A stretch of DNA of 64,000 bases from Nostoc sphaeroides (lineage in GTDB: Bacteria > Cyanobacteriota > Cyanobacteriia > Cyanobacteriales > Nostocaceae). The position numbers and the translations under genes are program-made. Of the stretch, positions 8,901 through 17,392 are shown one piece after another. Positions within the stretch are counted from its first letter, which is position 1. Every line of letters starts with the position of its first letter. The DNA lies in contig NZ_CP031941.1 in the NCBI RefSeq assembly GCF_003443655.1, forward strand, positions 6,337,001 to 6,401,000, written 5' to 3'. Below the pieces are notes generated by a model. The model worked only from the letters and a program-made list of their open reading frames with translations. It did no database searches and had not been told where the DNA came from.

Positions 8901-11422
8901 GCAAAGGCAATTAGCGGTGTATGGAACGCTGCTGAAACAGGTAACAATACAGCTGTATATCCTTTCTCGTGTAAAATCTCTCTGACTTTCGCTATTTCTG
9001 CGGTGGGGCCAGCCAAGACAAATTGAGTTGGAGAATTTTGATTAGCGATCGCAACTTGGGGAAAATGTCTGATTACTGCTTCAACTTTGCTGATGTCTTC
9101 TTTGACAGCCAGCATACTTCCCGCATCATGATCTGGATCTTCGGGTGCAGCCATTGCTTGACCCCTAGCTTTCACTAAGAACAAGTAATCTTCGGTACTC
9201 AAAACTCCCGCAGCCCACAAAGCTGTTAGTTCCCCAAAGCTGTGACCGGCAACAAAATCTGACTTAAATCCAGCTTGTTGCAGTATGCTGTACATCCCTG
9301 CACTCAACACCCCGATGGCTGGTTGAGCGTATTCTGTGCGTTGCAAGGCAGCAATTTGGACATTTTTTTCTGCCTCTCCAAACACAGGATGAGGAAAAAC
9401 GATTTCTGACAACGGCTGCAAATTATCTTTGAGCAACAGGCTATCCATATAACCATGAAGACGGCGCATCAAAGGAAAATTCATCACCAGTTCGCGTCCC
9501 ATCTCCAAGTATTGCGAACCTTGTCCAGAAAATAGAGAGACAACTTTTCCGCCCAACTCCATACCAGAGGCGCGGTAATAAATCCCTTGGGGATGTTCCC
9601 AAGATGCGGCTGTTCCTTTAAGTTTTAGCCAGTCAATGCTAGTTTGCAGGAACTTGCAAGCTTCTTCGAGATTTTCAGCTACAAATCCAAATCGGGGAGC
9701 AGAAAGCGGAATTTGTTGTGATTTGCACTCATTGACTAATTGTGCGTAATGTGTAGAGGCATCTGGTGAACGCAACTTACCTAAAATCTCTTCCGACTTG
9801 CTCAACAATTGCTCTACTGTGGGAGCAAACAACAATATTTCATTAGCACCACTGTGTAAGCGGTAAGCGTGGTTTTGTTCAGCTTCATATTCTTCCAAAA
9901 CAACGTGATAGTTGGTTCCACCAAATCCAAAGGAACTTACACCCGCACGTCTTGGCGCTTCCCCTTCTGGACGAATCCAAGGTCTAGTTTCAGTATTCAA
10001 ATAAAAGGATGAATTTTTAATGTTGAGTTTGGGATTTGGCTCAGTGATGTTAATTGTCGGCGGTAATACTTTGTGATGTAAAGCCAAAGCAGTTTTAATC
10101 AAACTCGCCGCACCCGCAGCCGCTTTTGTGTGTCCGATTTGTGATTTCACACTACCCAAAGCAATGTGCTGCTTTTTGTGATCGTGTACATCAAAGAAGT
10201 CTTTTAAAGAACCGAATTCTGTCGGATCTCCAGCCATTGTACCAGTGCCATGTGCTTCCATCAAACCAACGGTAGCGGGAGAAAAACCGGCATCTTCATA
10301 AGCACGTTCTAAAGCTTTAACTTGGCCTTCTTTGCGCGGAGCATAAATGCTCTTGTAACGCCCATCGCTGGAAGTACCAATACCTTTAATTACGGCATAT
10401 ATTTTATCGTTGTCCCGTTCAGCATCTTCTAACCGTTTCAGGACAATCATCCCGATACCTTCACCCAGCATCATCCCATCAGATTTAGCATCAAAAGGTT
10501 TGACATTTTCACTAGGAGAAACCGCCGGTGTTTTGCTGAATGAGATGTAAGCCATGATGGTGTTATCGGTATCAACACCACCAGTCAGCATCATATCAGA
10601 ACGATGCTCAACTAGCTCACTAATTGCCATTTTTAAAGCACCGAAAGAACTAGCGCAAGCCGCGTCAACTACACAATTCATCCCGCCAAAATTCAGGCGA
10701 TTGGCAATTCTACCCGCGACTACGTTAGCTAGCATTCCAGGGAAAGCGTTCTCATCCCACTTCACATAAGCGCTTTTGATTTTCTCAACTATTTTTTGGG
10801 TATCTTCATCAGATAAACCACTGCTTTTGAGAACTTTTTCCCAAATCGGATATTCCAACCTGGCAGAAAGTGGCATTCCTAATTGCTTGGCCATCGCCAC
10901 GCCTAAGATTACGCCAACAGTTTCGCGGCTAAACTCACGTTTTTCGCCATAACCTGCATCTTCCATCGCCTCTTTTGCAACTACTAAACTTAATAGTTGC
11001 GATACATCTGTGACTTCTAAAATGCTCGGTGGTATGCCGAATTCCATCGGGTTAAAATCTACCTCTGGAAGAAACCCGCCTCTTTTACAGTAGGTTTTAT
11101 CTTCAGTAGTTCTGGGATTGGGATCGTAATAATCTTCGACGCTCCAGTGAGTCGAAGGAACATCAGTAATACAGTCAATTTTGTTTACTATATTTTGCCA
11201 GTATTCCCGCAAATTTCTGGCTTGAGGCAATAGAGAAGCCATCCCAACAATGGCTATAGGATTGTGTTGTAATTGTCTGTTAATTTTGTTGATTGACACT
11301 GATTTATCTGATTTATCTGACTTCATGTTTTTTTCCTCTATAGACTTCATCACAGCCTTTTCACAATTATTGATAAGGCTTTCTAACTCCGCTAATGCAG
11401 TATCAATCGAATAAGCAGACAT
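5999..11422 (-). CDS. hglE: Heterocyst glycolipid synthase HglE, KS-AT-ACP-ACP-KR(structural half)
   Basis: 1807-residue PfaA-like polyketide synthase, expected to build the long aliphatic chain of the heterocyst glycolipids. The ketosynthase (about 55-510) has DAACASS near residue 253, EAHGTGT and KSQIGHT. The acyltransferase (about 640-930) has GHSFGE near residue 725. A long Pro/Glu/Val-rich linker with two near-identical helical segments (QLEYTKSFFQL-type) follows. Two acyl carrier domains share LGIDSIKRVEILGA, with phosphopantetheine serines near 1370 and 1500. Residues about 1580-1807 match the structural subdomain of a PfaA ketoreductase and end exactly where the catalytic subdomain should begin; that part is the next protein downstream. 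The gene is divergent from hgdB across 2 kb of non-coding DNA. A heterocyst-specific promoter is expected but I did not identify it. Confidence 0.87.
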   Translation of the reverse strand: MSAYSIDTALAELESLINNCEKAVMKSIEEKNMKSDKSDKSVSINKINRQLQHNPIAIVGMASLLPQARNLREYWQNIVNKIDCITDVPSTHWSVEDYYDPNPRTTEDKTYCKRGGFLPEVDFNPMEFGIPPSILEVTDVSQLLSLVVAKEAMEDAGYGEKREFSRETVGVILGVAMAKQLGMPLSARLEYPIWEKVLKSSGLSDEDTQKIVEKIKSAYVKWDENAFPGMLANVVAGRIANRLNFGGMNCVVDAACASSFGALKMAISELVEHRSDMMLTGGVDTDNTIMAYISFSKTPAVSPSENVKPFDAKSDGMMLGEGIGMIVLKRLEDAERDNDKIYAVIKGIGTSSDGRYKSIYAPRKEGQVKALERAYEDAGFSPATVGLMEAHGTGTMAGDPTEFGSLKDFFDVHDHKKQHIALGSVKSQIGHTKAAAGAASLIKTALALHHKVLPPTINITEPNPKLNIKNSSFYLNTETRPWIRPEGEAPRRAGVSSFGFGGTNYHVVLEEYEAEQNHAYRLHSGANEILLFAPTVEQLLSKSEEILGKLRSPDASTHYAQLVNECKSQQIPLSAPRFGFVAENLEEACKFLQTSIDWLKLKGTAASWEHPQGIYYRASGMELGGKVVSLFSGQGSQYLEMGRELVMNFPLMRRLHGYMDSLLLKDNLQPLSEIVFPHPVFGEAEKNVQIAALQRTEYAQPAIGVLSAGMYSILQQAGFKSDFVAGHSFGELTALWAAGVLSTEDYLFLVKARGQAMAAPEDPDHDAGSMLAVKEDISKVEAVIRHFPQVAIANQNSPTQFVLAGPTAEIAKVREILHEKGYTAVLLPVSAAFHTPLIAFAQKSFAIATKSVKFQSPKIPVYSNVTSKQYPKEAQGIQKILETHLSNSVLFKQEIENIYAAGGTCFVEFGPRRILSNLVKEILGDRPHITVSLNPSTQKNSDRSLREAVVQLRVIGLALNNLDPYQLPQTIPPIETKKTLNVRLNGINYRSEKTKNAFALALQDGHKVTLPTPEYSDAVPLFSSPGVTPTLAAIETNGHKKSTATMNGVITQTEQQMNPVTLSQPVQESKMQPTPEKLTNYEQLLASLEYLLTQFQENQAENLQVHGTYLNHQMEYAKAFFQLMQQQNSLLSESKSTAETAKMKLVVMESLERSMMQFHSQQGETLRIHEQYLQEQLEYTKSFFQLIQQEYSQIISGDGATQLTEISNFIPFTTETTVSDAPLPATTKIVESQPLPVTEPVAKNGLNVTQEPLPSAVEPVVETPVSPETRAIETRSIASLLPTPHFATVEPVVAPPVPVVEPQAEVVVKISSPPVEEVVAFTPEPAPVSNATIDIVDLDKNLLAITSDKTGYPVEMLEMDMDMEADLGIDSIKRVEILGALQEMYPNLPKPNLEELSEKRTIGQVVEYLQSHASKSITVEIAVHEVQQATEISVEAAPVVEVVIAPEPSVVVAFTPEPEPATSDEFANLGETLLAITSDKTGYPVEMLELEMDMEADLGIDSIKRVEILGAMQEMYPNLPKPNIEELGDLRTIGQIVDYLQQLAGGEKKKSEPEFVQQQPPQLEHELEHNIQRHLVKLRSLPQPDYLDFTLPEGHIGLITDDGSLTTYKLTESLIEKGWKVVVISFPQSLIAQQAPLPTGVTRVTLANLSEEHLQQQLQAIASHCGAIGAFIHLHPMFVGNHTGSISYNASEKAIVKHVFLMAKHLKPSLNEAAKHGRSCFCTVAHLDGAFGLEYKVNFGAIGAGLFGLTKTLRWEWPKVFTRAIDLSPRLDAKQSVQNIIAELHDPNLYISEVGYGSQGRVTIIAD

Positions 11423-11612
11423 AGGGCATAGTTAGTACTGTGGATTGTGTAGCTACAGTAATTCTGTTGCCTACTAATTAATCAAAAACTCTCATTTCCT
11501 AAGCAATTAGCTATCTTATCTTTGCTAAAAGCTTGTCTTTAAATCAACACCACACGATACATACTGCCGGGGTAAAGCCTTATGTTTCCAGGCGTGCGAT
11601 CGCGAAAAAATC

Positions 11613-11891
11613 TTATCCAACGCTAGACTCTTGATGTTGTGGCAATAGGTCGATGACGTTGTTAAAACTCATAAAATAGTCTTGGAGTGTAATACCTGCT
11701 TGACCAGTAAATCCAATACGTTTGTAATAGTAGATATTTTGAGCAATGGTATCGCACTTAAACGATGAAAAATGAGGAGTAGCTAAAGGAACAGAAACGC
11801 TTTTCTCACCCGAAACCTTTTGATTATCTAGCCTAACTACAGCAACATAGCTGTTATTAATGACAACGTTCTGTATCTCGATCAACGTCAT
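11613..11891 (-). CDS. Small conserved-looking hypothetical protein
   Basis: 92 residues from the ATG at 11891; an in-frame TTG at 11903 would add four residues. It begins MTLIEIQNVVINNSYVAVV and alternates beta-strand-like stretches (VAVVRLD, KSVSVPLATPHF) with a more helical end (DYFMSFNNVIDLLP). No signal peptide, membrane helix or known motif is seen. It lies upstream of hglE on the same strand, separated by 190 bp. The regular amino-acid use and a position within the divergent hgl/hgd spacer suggest a real gene. No function is assigned. Confidence 0.55.
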   Translation of the reverse strand: MTLIEIQNVVINNSYVAVVRLDNQKVSGEKSVSVPLATPHFSSFKCDTIAQNIYYYKRIGFTGQAGITLQDYFMSFNNVIDLLPQHQESSVG

Positions 11892-12360
11892 AGCCAGTTT
11901 CAACGTCCAGGATAATATATTTTATGGTATTTAACCCAGTAAAGTTGACAAGTTCGTTACAGAAAAGACACCACCTTTAATCCGAGTTTATGCAAGTTTA
12001 AAAAGTAATTAAACGATCACAAGGTGATGGATAAGCAGTTATGTTTAGTTATTTTTAATTTTAAAATTCTAATTAAATAACTAGTTTGCTTAACTGCTTT
12101 TAAGCATTGAATTAATAAAAACAATAACACACTTTACATAAACTAAATCATTCCTTTAAAGTTATTTTATAAATAAACCTCCACTATTGCTGATGTAACT
12201 TTTGAATAAAATTCAGCATTAACGTATAATTTATGACTATATAAATGTCTGAGATATTTTTTTATCTACGGGTTAGCCAAAAATTTGTGCTGGATTAAGT
12301 TAACAATGCAAATCTGTTGTCTAGTAAGTAACAATTCTATGAATACATAGATAAATTGAA

Positions 12361-12494
12361 TAAGGGAACTCCAAAAAATAAATTATTCCACATTCAAGTC
12401 GTTGACTGTTGACTGTTGACTGAAAACTCGTGAACCGTCAACGGTCAACAGTGAACAATAGCAATGGAATATTTTTTTACTTGGAAGTCCCTAA
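12361..12494. mobile_element. MITE-like element, family TTAGGGACTTCCAA (copy A)
   Basis: Terminal inverted repeats of about 30 bp match at 23 of 30 positions, beginning TAAGGGA(A/C)(C/T)TCCAA and running into an A-rich stretch ending ATTCCA. The centre is a palindromic set of GTTGACTGTTGAC heptad repeats. Copies with the same ends and unrelated centres are at 31822-31951 and 39249-39374. Confidence 0.7.
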
Positions 12495-13203
12495 CCATGA
12501 GTATGTTTTCTCAGAGAAACATCATAATTGAGTCAAAGTTTTGGGTTATTTTTCAATATAAGTCAAGTTAAGACGCAAAGCGGTTATTTATAAAGCAAAT
12601 GTTAATTTTTAGTATGTTGCTTGATAAACATAATTATGATTACAGCCCTTGTTCAAGGTAAACAAACTTCCGCCACAGTATAGTATACTCGTGTATTTTT
12701 AGATATGCGTTGACGTAACGCACTAAAGGTATCGCTTCATGCCTTTAATTACTATAAACAAAGCCGATGAGAATGTCTAATACTACACAACCTTGCTAAC
12801 AATAATCTGTTAAGCTGATATGCGTCTAAATTATATAAACATTCTTTATAATCGTTAACGGTTTACGGTTGACGGTCATCAGTCATCAGTCAACGGTCAA
12901 CAGTCATCGGGTAAATTTACAAGTTAAATGCGTAACAGCTTAGTAATATCAAATCTGCTTAATAACGAACCATCTTTTGGTATTCAATTAGCAGATAAGC
13001 GATTATTGATGAGTAAATTTTTTCAGTTTATAATCTGACTGTGATGAAGTATTTTAGTGAGAGAATCAGGACTTATGCAAAGATAATCGGTTGACAAAAT
13101 TCAATTTTTATGCCATCATTACTAACAAGTTTATCCCAAGTTTGAGTTCATTTTTACTAAGGCTTCGTTATTCTTGAGATTTAAGTTTTCTGGTTTAGCT
13201 ATT

Positions 13204-13217
13204 GTATTTTACGCTAC
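13204..13217 (+). promoter_or_regulatory. Candidate NtcA binding site upstream of hgdB
   Basis: GTATTTTACGCTAC fits the NtcA consensus GTA-N8-TAC. About 24 nt downstream is TAACTT (TA-N3-T) at 13242, the usual -10 arrangement of NtcA-activated promoters. The site is 253 bp upstream of hgdB. It is one fit to a short consensus in AT-rich DNA, so it could be chance. Confidence 0.4.
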
Positions 13218-13469
13218 TGGATTAGATGTCAAATTAGGATATAACTTAGGAAGCTTTGAAGTAACATCACCATTAATTTCCACGCCATAATAGTGAGTTT
13301 GGGCGGCAAAAGCGTACAACAATTCATATAAAACCAATTTAGAACCATCCACTTGATTAAGGTAGAAACCCTAGAGGAAAAGCCCTCTTGGTAATTTGCG
13401 GGTGAGTCTATATCTAATCGACTAAATATAACCAGGCTATCCCCTAGAAAACAGAATTGGAATGAAAAT

Positions 13470-14678
13470 ATGGCAGTAAATAAAGAAAGCCGATTATTCA
13501 CAAAACCCGTAGGGCGATCGCAAGTAATTTTAGCAGCTTCTCTCACCTTAGCGGCGGGATTAATCGCTTTTTATAGTTTGGTACCGTTTTGGTCTAAACC
13601 TAAAGTTGTAACACCGCAAGCGAATCCTCCAAAAGCTGTCACTCCTGTGAAACTTGCTGTGACAGCCTTGGGACGTTTAGAACCAGAAGGCGAAGTTACT
13701 ACTTTGACTGCTCCTACTTCTAATAATGGCGTGCGAGTAGACAGACTGTTAATCAAAGAAGGCGAGACAGTTAAAACAGGGCAAGTACTGGCATATCTAG
13801 AAAATTATGGTCGTTCTAGAACCGCATTGCAACAGGCTTTAGACCAACTGCAAGTTGCCAAAGCTAAACTAGCGCAGGTTAAATCTGGAGCAAAAACCGG
13901 AGATATCGAAGCTCAAAAGGCAGCGATCGCTCGTTTAGAGCCACAATATAAAGGGGACGTTGCTACACAACAGGCGACAATCGCCCGAATCCAGGCGGAA
14001 GTAGACAATGCTCAAGCCGAGAATAATCGCTACCAGCAATTATATAAACAAGGTGCGATCGCGGCTTCTGTAGCAGATACCAAAGCATTGCAACTAAAGA
14101 CTACACAACAGCAGCTAACAGAAGCCCAAGCCACCCTCAAGCGGACTCAAGATACATTCCAGGAACAACGCAAGCAAGCACAAGCGCAACTCACCAGTAT
14201 TAGTGAAGTGCGTAGTGTAGATGTTCAGGTAGCACAAACCGAAGTCAATAGTGCAACAACATCTGTTCAACAAGCAAAAGCCGACTTGGATTTAAGTTAC
14301 ATTAAATCTCCCATAAATGGCAAAATTTTGAAAATTCACGCCAAAACCGGAGAAGTAATTAGCGCCAGCCGAGGATTTGCTGAAATAGGTAAGACATCTC
14401 AAATGTATGTGATTGCAGAGGTGTATCAAACCGATGTTAAAAAAGTGCGTGTAGGACAAAAAGCCACCATTACCAGCACTGCATTTAATGGAACAATAAA
14501 AGGAACTGTAAAAGAGATTGGTTGGCAAGTTGACAAGCAAAACATCTTCAGTCTAAACCCTGGCTCCGATACAGACCGCAGAATAATTGAAGTGAAAATC
14601 TCCATCGATAATCCCGCAGATAGTCAAAAGGTTGCTCGTTTAACCAACTTACAAGTGGATGTCGCCATTCATATTTAG
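13470..14678 (+). CDS. hgdB: HgdB/DevB-like membrane fusion protein of a glycolipid exporter
   Basis: 402-residue HlyD/DevB-family periplasmic adaptor. A cytoplasmic N-terminus precedes one membrane helix at about 18-40. A lipoyl-like half follows (VTALGRLEPEGEVTTL, LLIKEGETVKTGQVLAYL). Then comes a long alpha-hairpin rich in Ala/Gln/Lys (about 115-270), the second lipoyl half (SYIKSPINGKILKIHAKTGEVI) and a beta-barrel. DevB-type adaptors join an inner-membrane FtsX-like permease to TolC. The gene pairs with hgdC, and neither is followed by an ATPase gene. That matches the HgdBC pair of Anabaena, needed for laying down the heterocyst glycolipid layer, rather than DevBCA. GGAA precedes the ATG by 8 nt. 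Confidence 0.82.
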   Translation: MAVNKESRLFTKPVGRSQVILAASLTLAAGLIAFYSLVPFWSKPKVVTPQANPPKAVTPVKLAVTALGRLEPEGEVTTLTAPTSNNGVRVDRLLIKEGETVKTGQVLAYLENYGRSRTALQQALDQLQVAKAKLAQVKSGAKTGDIEAQKAAIARLEPQYKGDVATQQATIARIQAEVDNAQAENNRYQQLYKQGAIAASVADTKALQLKTTQQQLTEAQATLKRTQDTFQEQRKQAQAQLTSISEVRSVDVQVAQTEVNSATTSVQQAKADLDLSYIKSPINGKILKIHAKTGEVISASRGFAEIGKTSQMYVIAEVYQTDVKKVRVGQKATITSTAFNGTIKGTVKEIGWQVDKQNIFSLNPGSDTDRRIIEVKISIDNPADSQKVARLTNLQVDVAIHI

Positions 14679-14703
14679 TCATTGGGCATTCACAAATGAC
14701 CAT

Positions 14704-14784
14704 TGTACAGACGCGATTCATCGCGTCTCTTGTACAGACGCGATTCATCGCGTCTCTTGTACAGACGCGATTCATCGCGTCTCT
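14704..14784 (+). repeat. Three tandem 27 bp repeats, each a hairpin
   Basis: Three identical 27 bp units (14704, 14731, 14758) between hgdB and hgdC. Each holds AGACGCGAT-TC-ATCGCGTCT, a 9 bp stem with a 2 nt loop. A single copy of the same palindrome with a different loop occurs near 41945, so this is a dispersed repeat. In the hgdBC message the three hairpins could affect RNA stability or hgdC translation. Confidence 0.85.
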
Positions 14785-14804
14785 GACAAATAACAAATAA
14801 ATCC

Positions 14805-15983
14805 ATGATTTTCAAAATTCCTTTAGCATGGCTACAGCTAGCGCAGCAAAAAGTTCGTTTACTAGTAGCTGTAGCCGGGATTGGTTTTATTGTGCTGCTA
14901 ATGTTTGTGCAACTTGGTTTTCAAGATGCTCTCTATTCAAGTGCGACCGCAGTACATCAGAATCTCAAAGGCGATTTATTTTTAGTTAGCTCTCAATATA
15001 AATCTTTGACCTCAAATCAAAGTTTTTCGCGGACTCGTTTGTACCAATCTCTGGGGTTTGATGGCGTAGAGTCAGTTAGCCCCATGTATTTGCAATTTGC
15101 CAAACTGAAAAATCCAGCAACTGGTGAGAAATATTCAATATACGTTATTGGTTTCGATCCAGGTAGACCTGTGATAAATCTCCCAGAAGTTGAGAAAAAT
15201 TTAGATAAACTAAAAATTCCCGATGTCATGCTTTTTGATCGGGGTTCTCGCCCAGAGTTTGGCCCAATAGCTGAAAAATTTAATGCGGGAGATACTACAC
15301 AAACAGTTGAAATATTTCCCTTCAATTCATTAATTGGCTATAGAGTTAGAATTGGTGGCTTATTCACCTTAGGGCCTTCCTTTGGGGTAGACGGAAATTT
15401 ACTTGTCAGTGACTCAACTTTCTTAAGGATAAATCCCAATACTCGTCCAGCAGATATGATCGATATCGGTTTGATTTCCCTCAAACCTGGTACTAATGCA
15501 GAAACAGTAGTAAAAAATTTGCAAGCAAGTTTGCCTAATGATGTCCAAGTTTTTACACGCCAAGGCTTCATTGATTTTGAGAAAAAATATTGGGCTGTTA
15601 GAACACCCATTGGTTTTATACTTAACTTGATGTTGACAATGGCTGCGGTTGTTGGTGTAGTTATTGTTTATCAAATTCTTTACAGCAATATTGCTACCCA
15701 GTTTGTTGCTTATGCAACTTTAAAAGCCATAGGTTATGCCAATAGATATTTGTTGAACGTAGTATTTCAGCAAGCTTTGATTTTGTCAATTTTAGGTTAT
15801 ATCCCCGGATTTATTACTTCTGTTTTGTTATATAGCTTTGCAGCAGAAGCAACTAAATTACCAATACTTATGACCACTAATAATGCACTGATTGTCTTAA
15901 CTTCAACAGTTCTCATGTGTATAACTTCAGGAGCGCTTGCTATCAATAAACTCCGCTCCGCAGATCCGGGAGATATTTTCTAA
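14805..15983 (+). CDS. hgdC: HgdC/DevC-like ABC exporter permease
   Basis: 392 residues, FtsX/MacB-type permease of the DevC family. The layout is one N-terminal membrane helix (about 17-40), a periplasmic domain of about 220 residues, and three C-terminal helices (about 265-290, 312-340, 355-378). The N-terminus FKIPLAWLQLAQQKVRLLVAVAG and the LKAIGY motif after helix 2 are typical. It would form the inner-membrane channel with HgdB and TolC for glycolipid export. No ATP-binding subunit is encoded nearby, so a DevA-type ATPase must come from elsewhere if the pump is ATP driven. It lies 126 bp after hgdB across the triple hairpin repeat and is probably co-transcribed. Confidence 0.83.
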   Translation: MIFKIPLAWLQLAQQKVRLLVAVAGIGFIVLLMFVQLGFQDALYSSATAVHQNLKGDLFLVSSQYKSLTSNQSFSRTRLYQSLGFDGVESVSPMYLQFAKLKNPATGEKYSIYVIGFDPGRPVINLPEVEKNLDKLKIPDVMLFDRGSRPEFGPIAEKFNAGDTTQTVEIFPFNSLIGYRVRIGGLFTLGPSFGVDGNLLVSDSTFLRINPNTRPADMIDIGLISLKPGTNAETVVKNLQASLPNDVQVFTRQGFIDFEKKYWAVRTPIGFILNLMLTMAAVVGVVIVYQILYSNIATQFVAYATLKAIGYANRYLLNVVFQQALILSILGYIPGFITSVLLYSFAAEATKLPILMTTNNALIVLTSTVLMCITSGALAINKLRSADPGDIF

Positions 15984-16202
15984 ATAAGACAAGTTGCTTT
16001 GAGCAACTTTTTAAAGCTAGGTCAATCGCTACAGTCTACTATCTATCAAGTCAACAATACTAGGTTTGTAGTGAGCGCAAGAGCCGCTCAAATCAAGGAC
16101 TAAAGTCCTGACGACGAACTTATTCACCCATCAACCTTGGTGTGATGGGCTACTAAGCTTTTGTTTTAATCCAAAATCCAAAATCCAAAATCCAGAATTT
16201 TT

Positions 16203-17207
16203 ATGAATCTCAACAACAAAACTCTCCTAATTACTGCAATTGATGAATTTGTCGGTTTGCGTACAGCCGAGTTAGCAATAGCCCAAGGAATGAAGGTTCG
16301 TGGACTACAAAGTTCTACAGCAAAGAACAAACAATTAGAGCATTTAGGTGTTGAGATAATCATTGGTAATATCACTGATTCTACTATTGCCCAAAAGGCT
16401 TGTCAGGGAGTAGATATCGTTTTACATACAGAGCAAATTGCCGAAGAAGCTGGCTCAATTAGCAATTTTCGTGATATTAATGTTGGCGGTACTGTCAACA
16501 TGGCTAAAGCCGCTAAACAGGCTGGTGTAAAAACATTTGTGCATCTATCCAGTGTGATGGTTTACGGTTTCAACTATCCTGATGGTGTTACAGAATCCGG
16601 GCCACTCTCTGGCGAAAATAATCCCTACTGTCAAACGAAAATAGAAGCTGAAACAGCAGTTTTAGAACTGAATAATCCCTCAGATTTTGGCATCATCGTC
16701 ATTAGGGCTGGAGATATTTATGGCCCAGGAAGTATCCCCTGGATAGTCAGACCAATTCTGATGATGCGTCAAAAATTATTTGCCTGTGCCAACGATGCTA
16801 AAGGAGTGATTAATCATGTATATATAGATAACCTGATTGATGGCATCTTTCTAGCGATAGAAAAAGAAACCTATGGTGAAATATTCAATATCACCGACGG
16901 ACAAGAAACTTCGTGGAAAGAATATTTTATGCGTTTAGCAGCAATGGAAGGTTTACAAGCACCCCTTTCATTATCGAAAGATGAAATCAAGTTGTTTCTA
17001 AAGCTACGTGTTCAAGGGCAAAAACTTTTTCGGAAAAAAGTTGATATCTTACCAGAGTCTATAGATTTCATGACTCGTCCCTATGCTTGTTCTATTGTCA
17101 AAGCCCAAAATCTGTTAAATTATAAACCAACAATTGACCTGGAATCAGGAATGCAGCGAACACACGAATGGCTGCAAAAAACAGATATTCAAAGCTTGAT
17201 GAAATAG
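16203..17207 (+). CDS. hgdA: HgdA-like NAD-dependent sugar epimerase (extended SDR)
   Basis: 334-residue extended short-chain dehydrogenase/epimerase. The catalytic residues are present: Ser in VHLSSVMVYG and Tyr/Lys in YCQTKIEAE. The nucleotide-binding turn, normally TGxxGxxG, reads TAIDEFVG, so two of three glycines are replaced while the final FVG is kept. By position (hgdB-hgdC-hgdA) and family it matches HgdA, reported as a UDP-galactose 4-epimerase needed for normal heterocyst glycolipid composition. It would set the sugar available to the glycosyltransferases downstream. It starts 219 bp after hgdC. The spacer holds short hairpins and an ATCCAAA repeat but no obvious terminator. Confidence 0.75.
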   Translation: MNLNNKTLLITAIDEFVGLRTAELAIAQGMKVRGLQSSTAKNKQLEHLGVEIIIGNITDSTIAQKACQGVDIVLHTEQIAEEAGSISNFRDINVGGTVNMAKAAKQAGVKTFVHLSSVMVYGFNYPDGVTESGPLSGENNPYCQTKIEAETAVLELNNPSDFGIIVIRAGDIYGPGSIPWIVRPILMMRQKLFACANDAKGVINHVYIDNLIDGIFLAIEKETYGEIFNITDGQETSWKEYFMRLAAMEGLQAPLSLSKDEIKLFLKLRVQGQKLFRKKVDILPESIDFMTRPYACSIVKAQNLLNYKPTIDLESGMQRTHEWLQKTDIQSLMK

Positions 17208-17255
17208 TCCACAGATTTTTGCAATTGTTGTTGAATTGTAACAACGTAAAAATTT

Positions 17256-17288
17256 AGATCCCCGACTTCTTTAAGAAGTCGGGGATCT
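17256..17288 (+). terminator. Strong palindromic hairpin between hgdA and the GT2 gene
   Basis: AGATCCCCGACTTCTT and its exact complement are separated by one T, forming a 16 bp near-perfect stem 49 bp after hgdA. No T-run follows, so it may be a dispersed hairpin repeat or mRNA stabiliser rather than an intrinsic terminator. Confidence 0.45.
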
Positions 17289-17392
17289 AGACACCACAAA
17301 TTATTCTGGATTCTGAATTATTACGTTGCATCTGCCTGACAATTATCTGCAATTAAGCAATAATCCACAGGTTTTTAGAATACTTATTTTAT

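Larger units (their letters stand above)
11904..13469. other. Long AT-rich spacer between hglE side and hgdB, with repeats and promoter
   Basis: About 1.57 kb with no convincing gene. It holds a MITE at 12361-12494, and GTTGACGGTCATCAGTCATC-type tandem and inverted repeats around 12855-12910. An AGGACTTATGCA repeat end lies near 13073, and an NtcA-like box is at 13204. The short ORF on the minus strand at 13229-13546 overlaps hgdB and looks spurious. Confidence 0.6.

Noticed and set aside
13229-13546. Minus-strand 105-codon ORF between hglE and hgdB
   Set aside because: It overlaps the start of hgdB and has no recognisable sequence or start signal.
14548-14796. Minus-strand ORF with DAMNRVCTR repeats
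   Set aside because: It is translated from the three 27 bp hairpin repeats and the antisense of hgdB.
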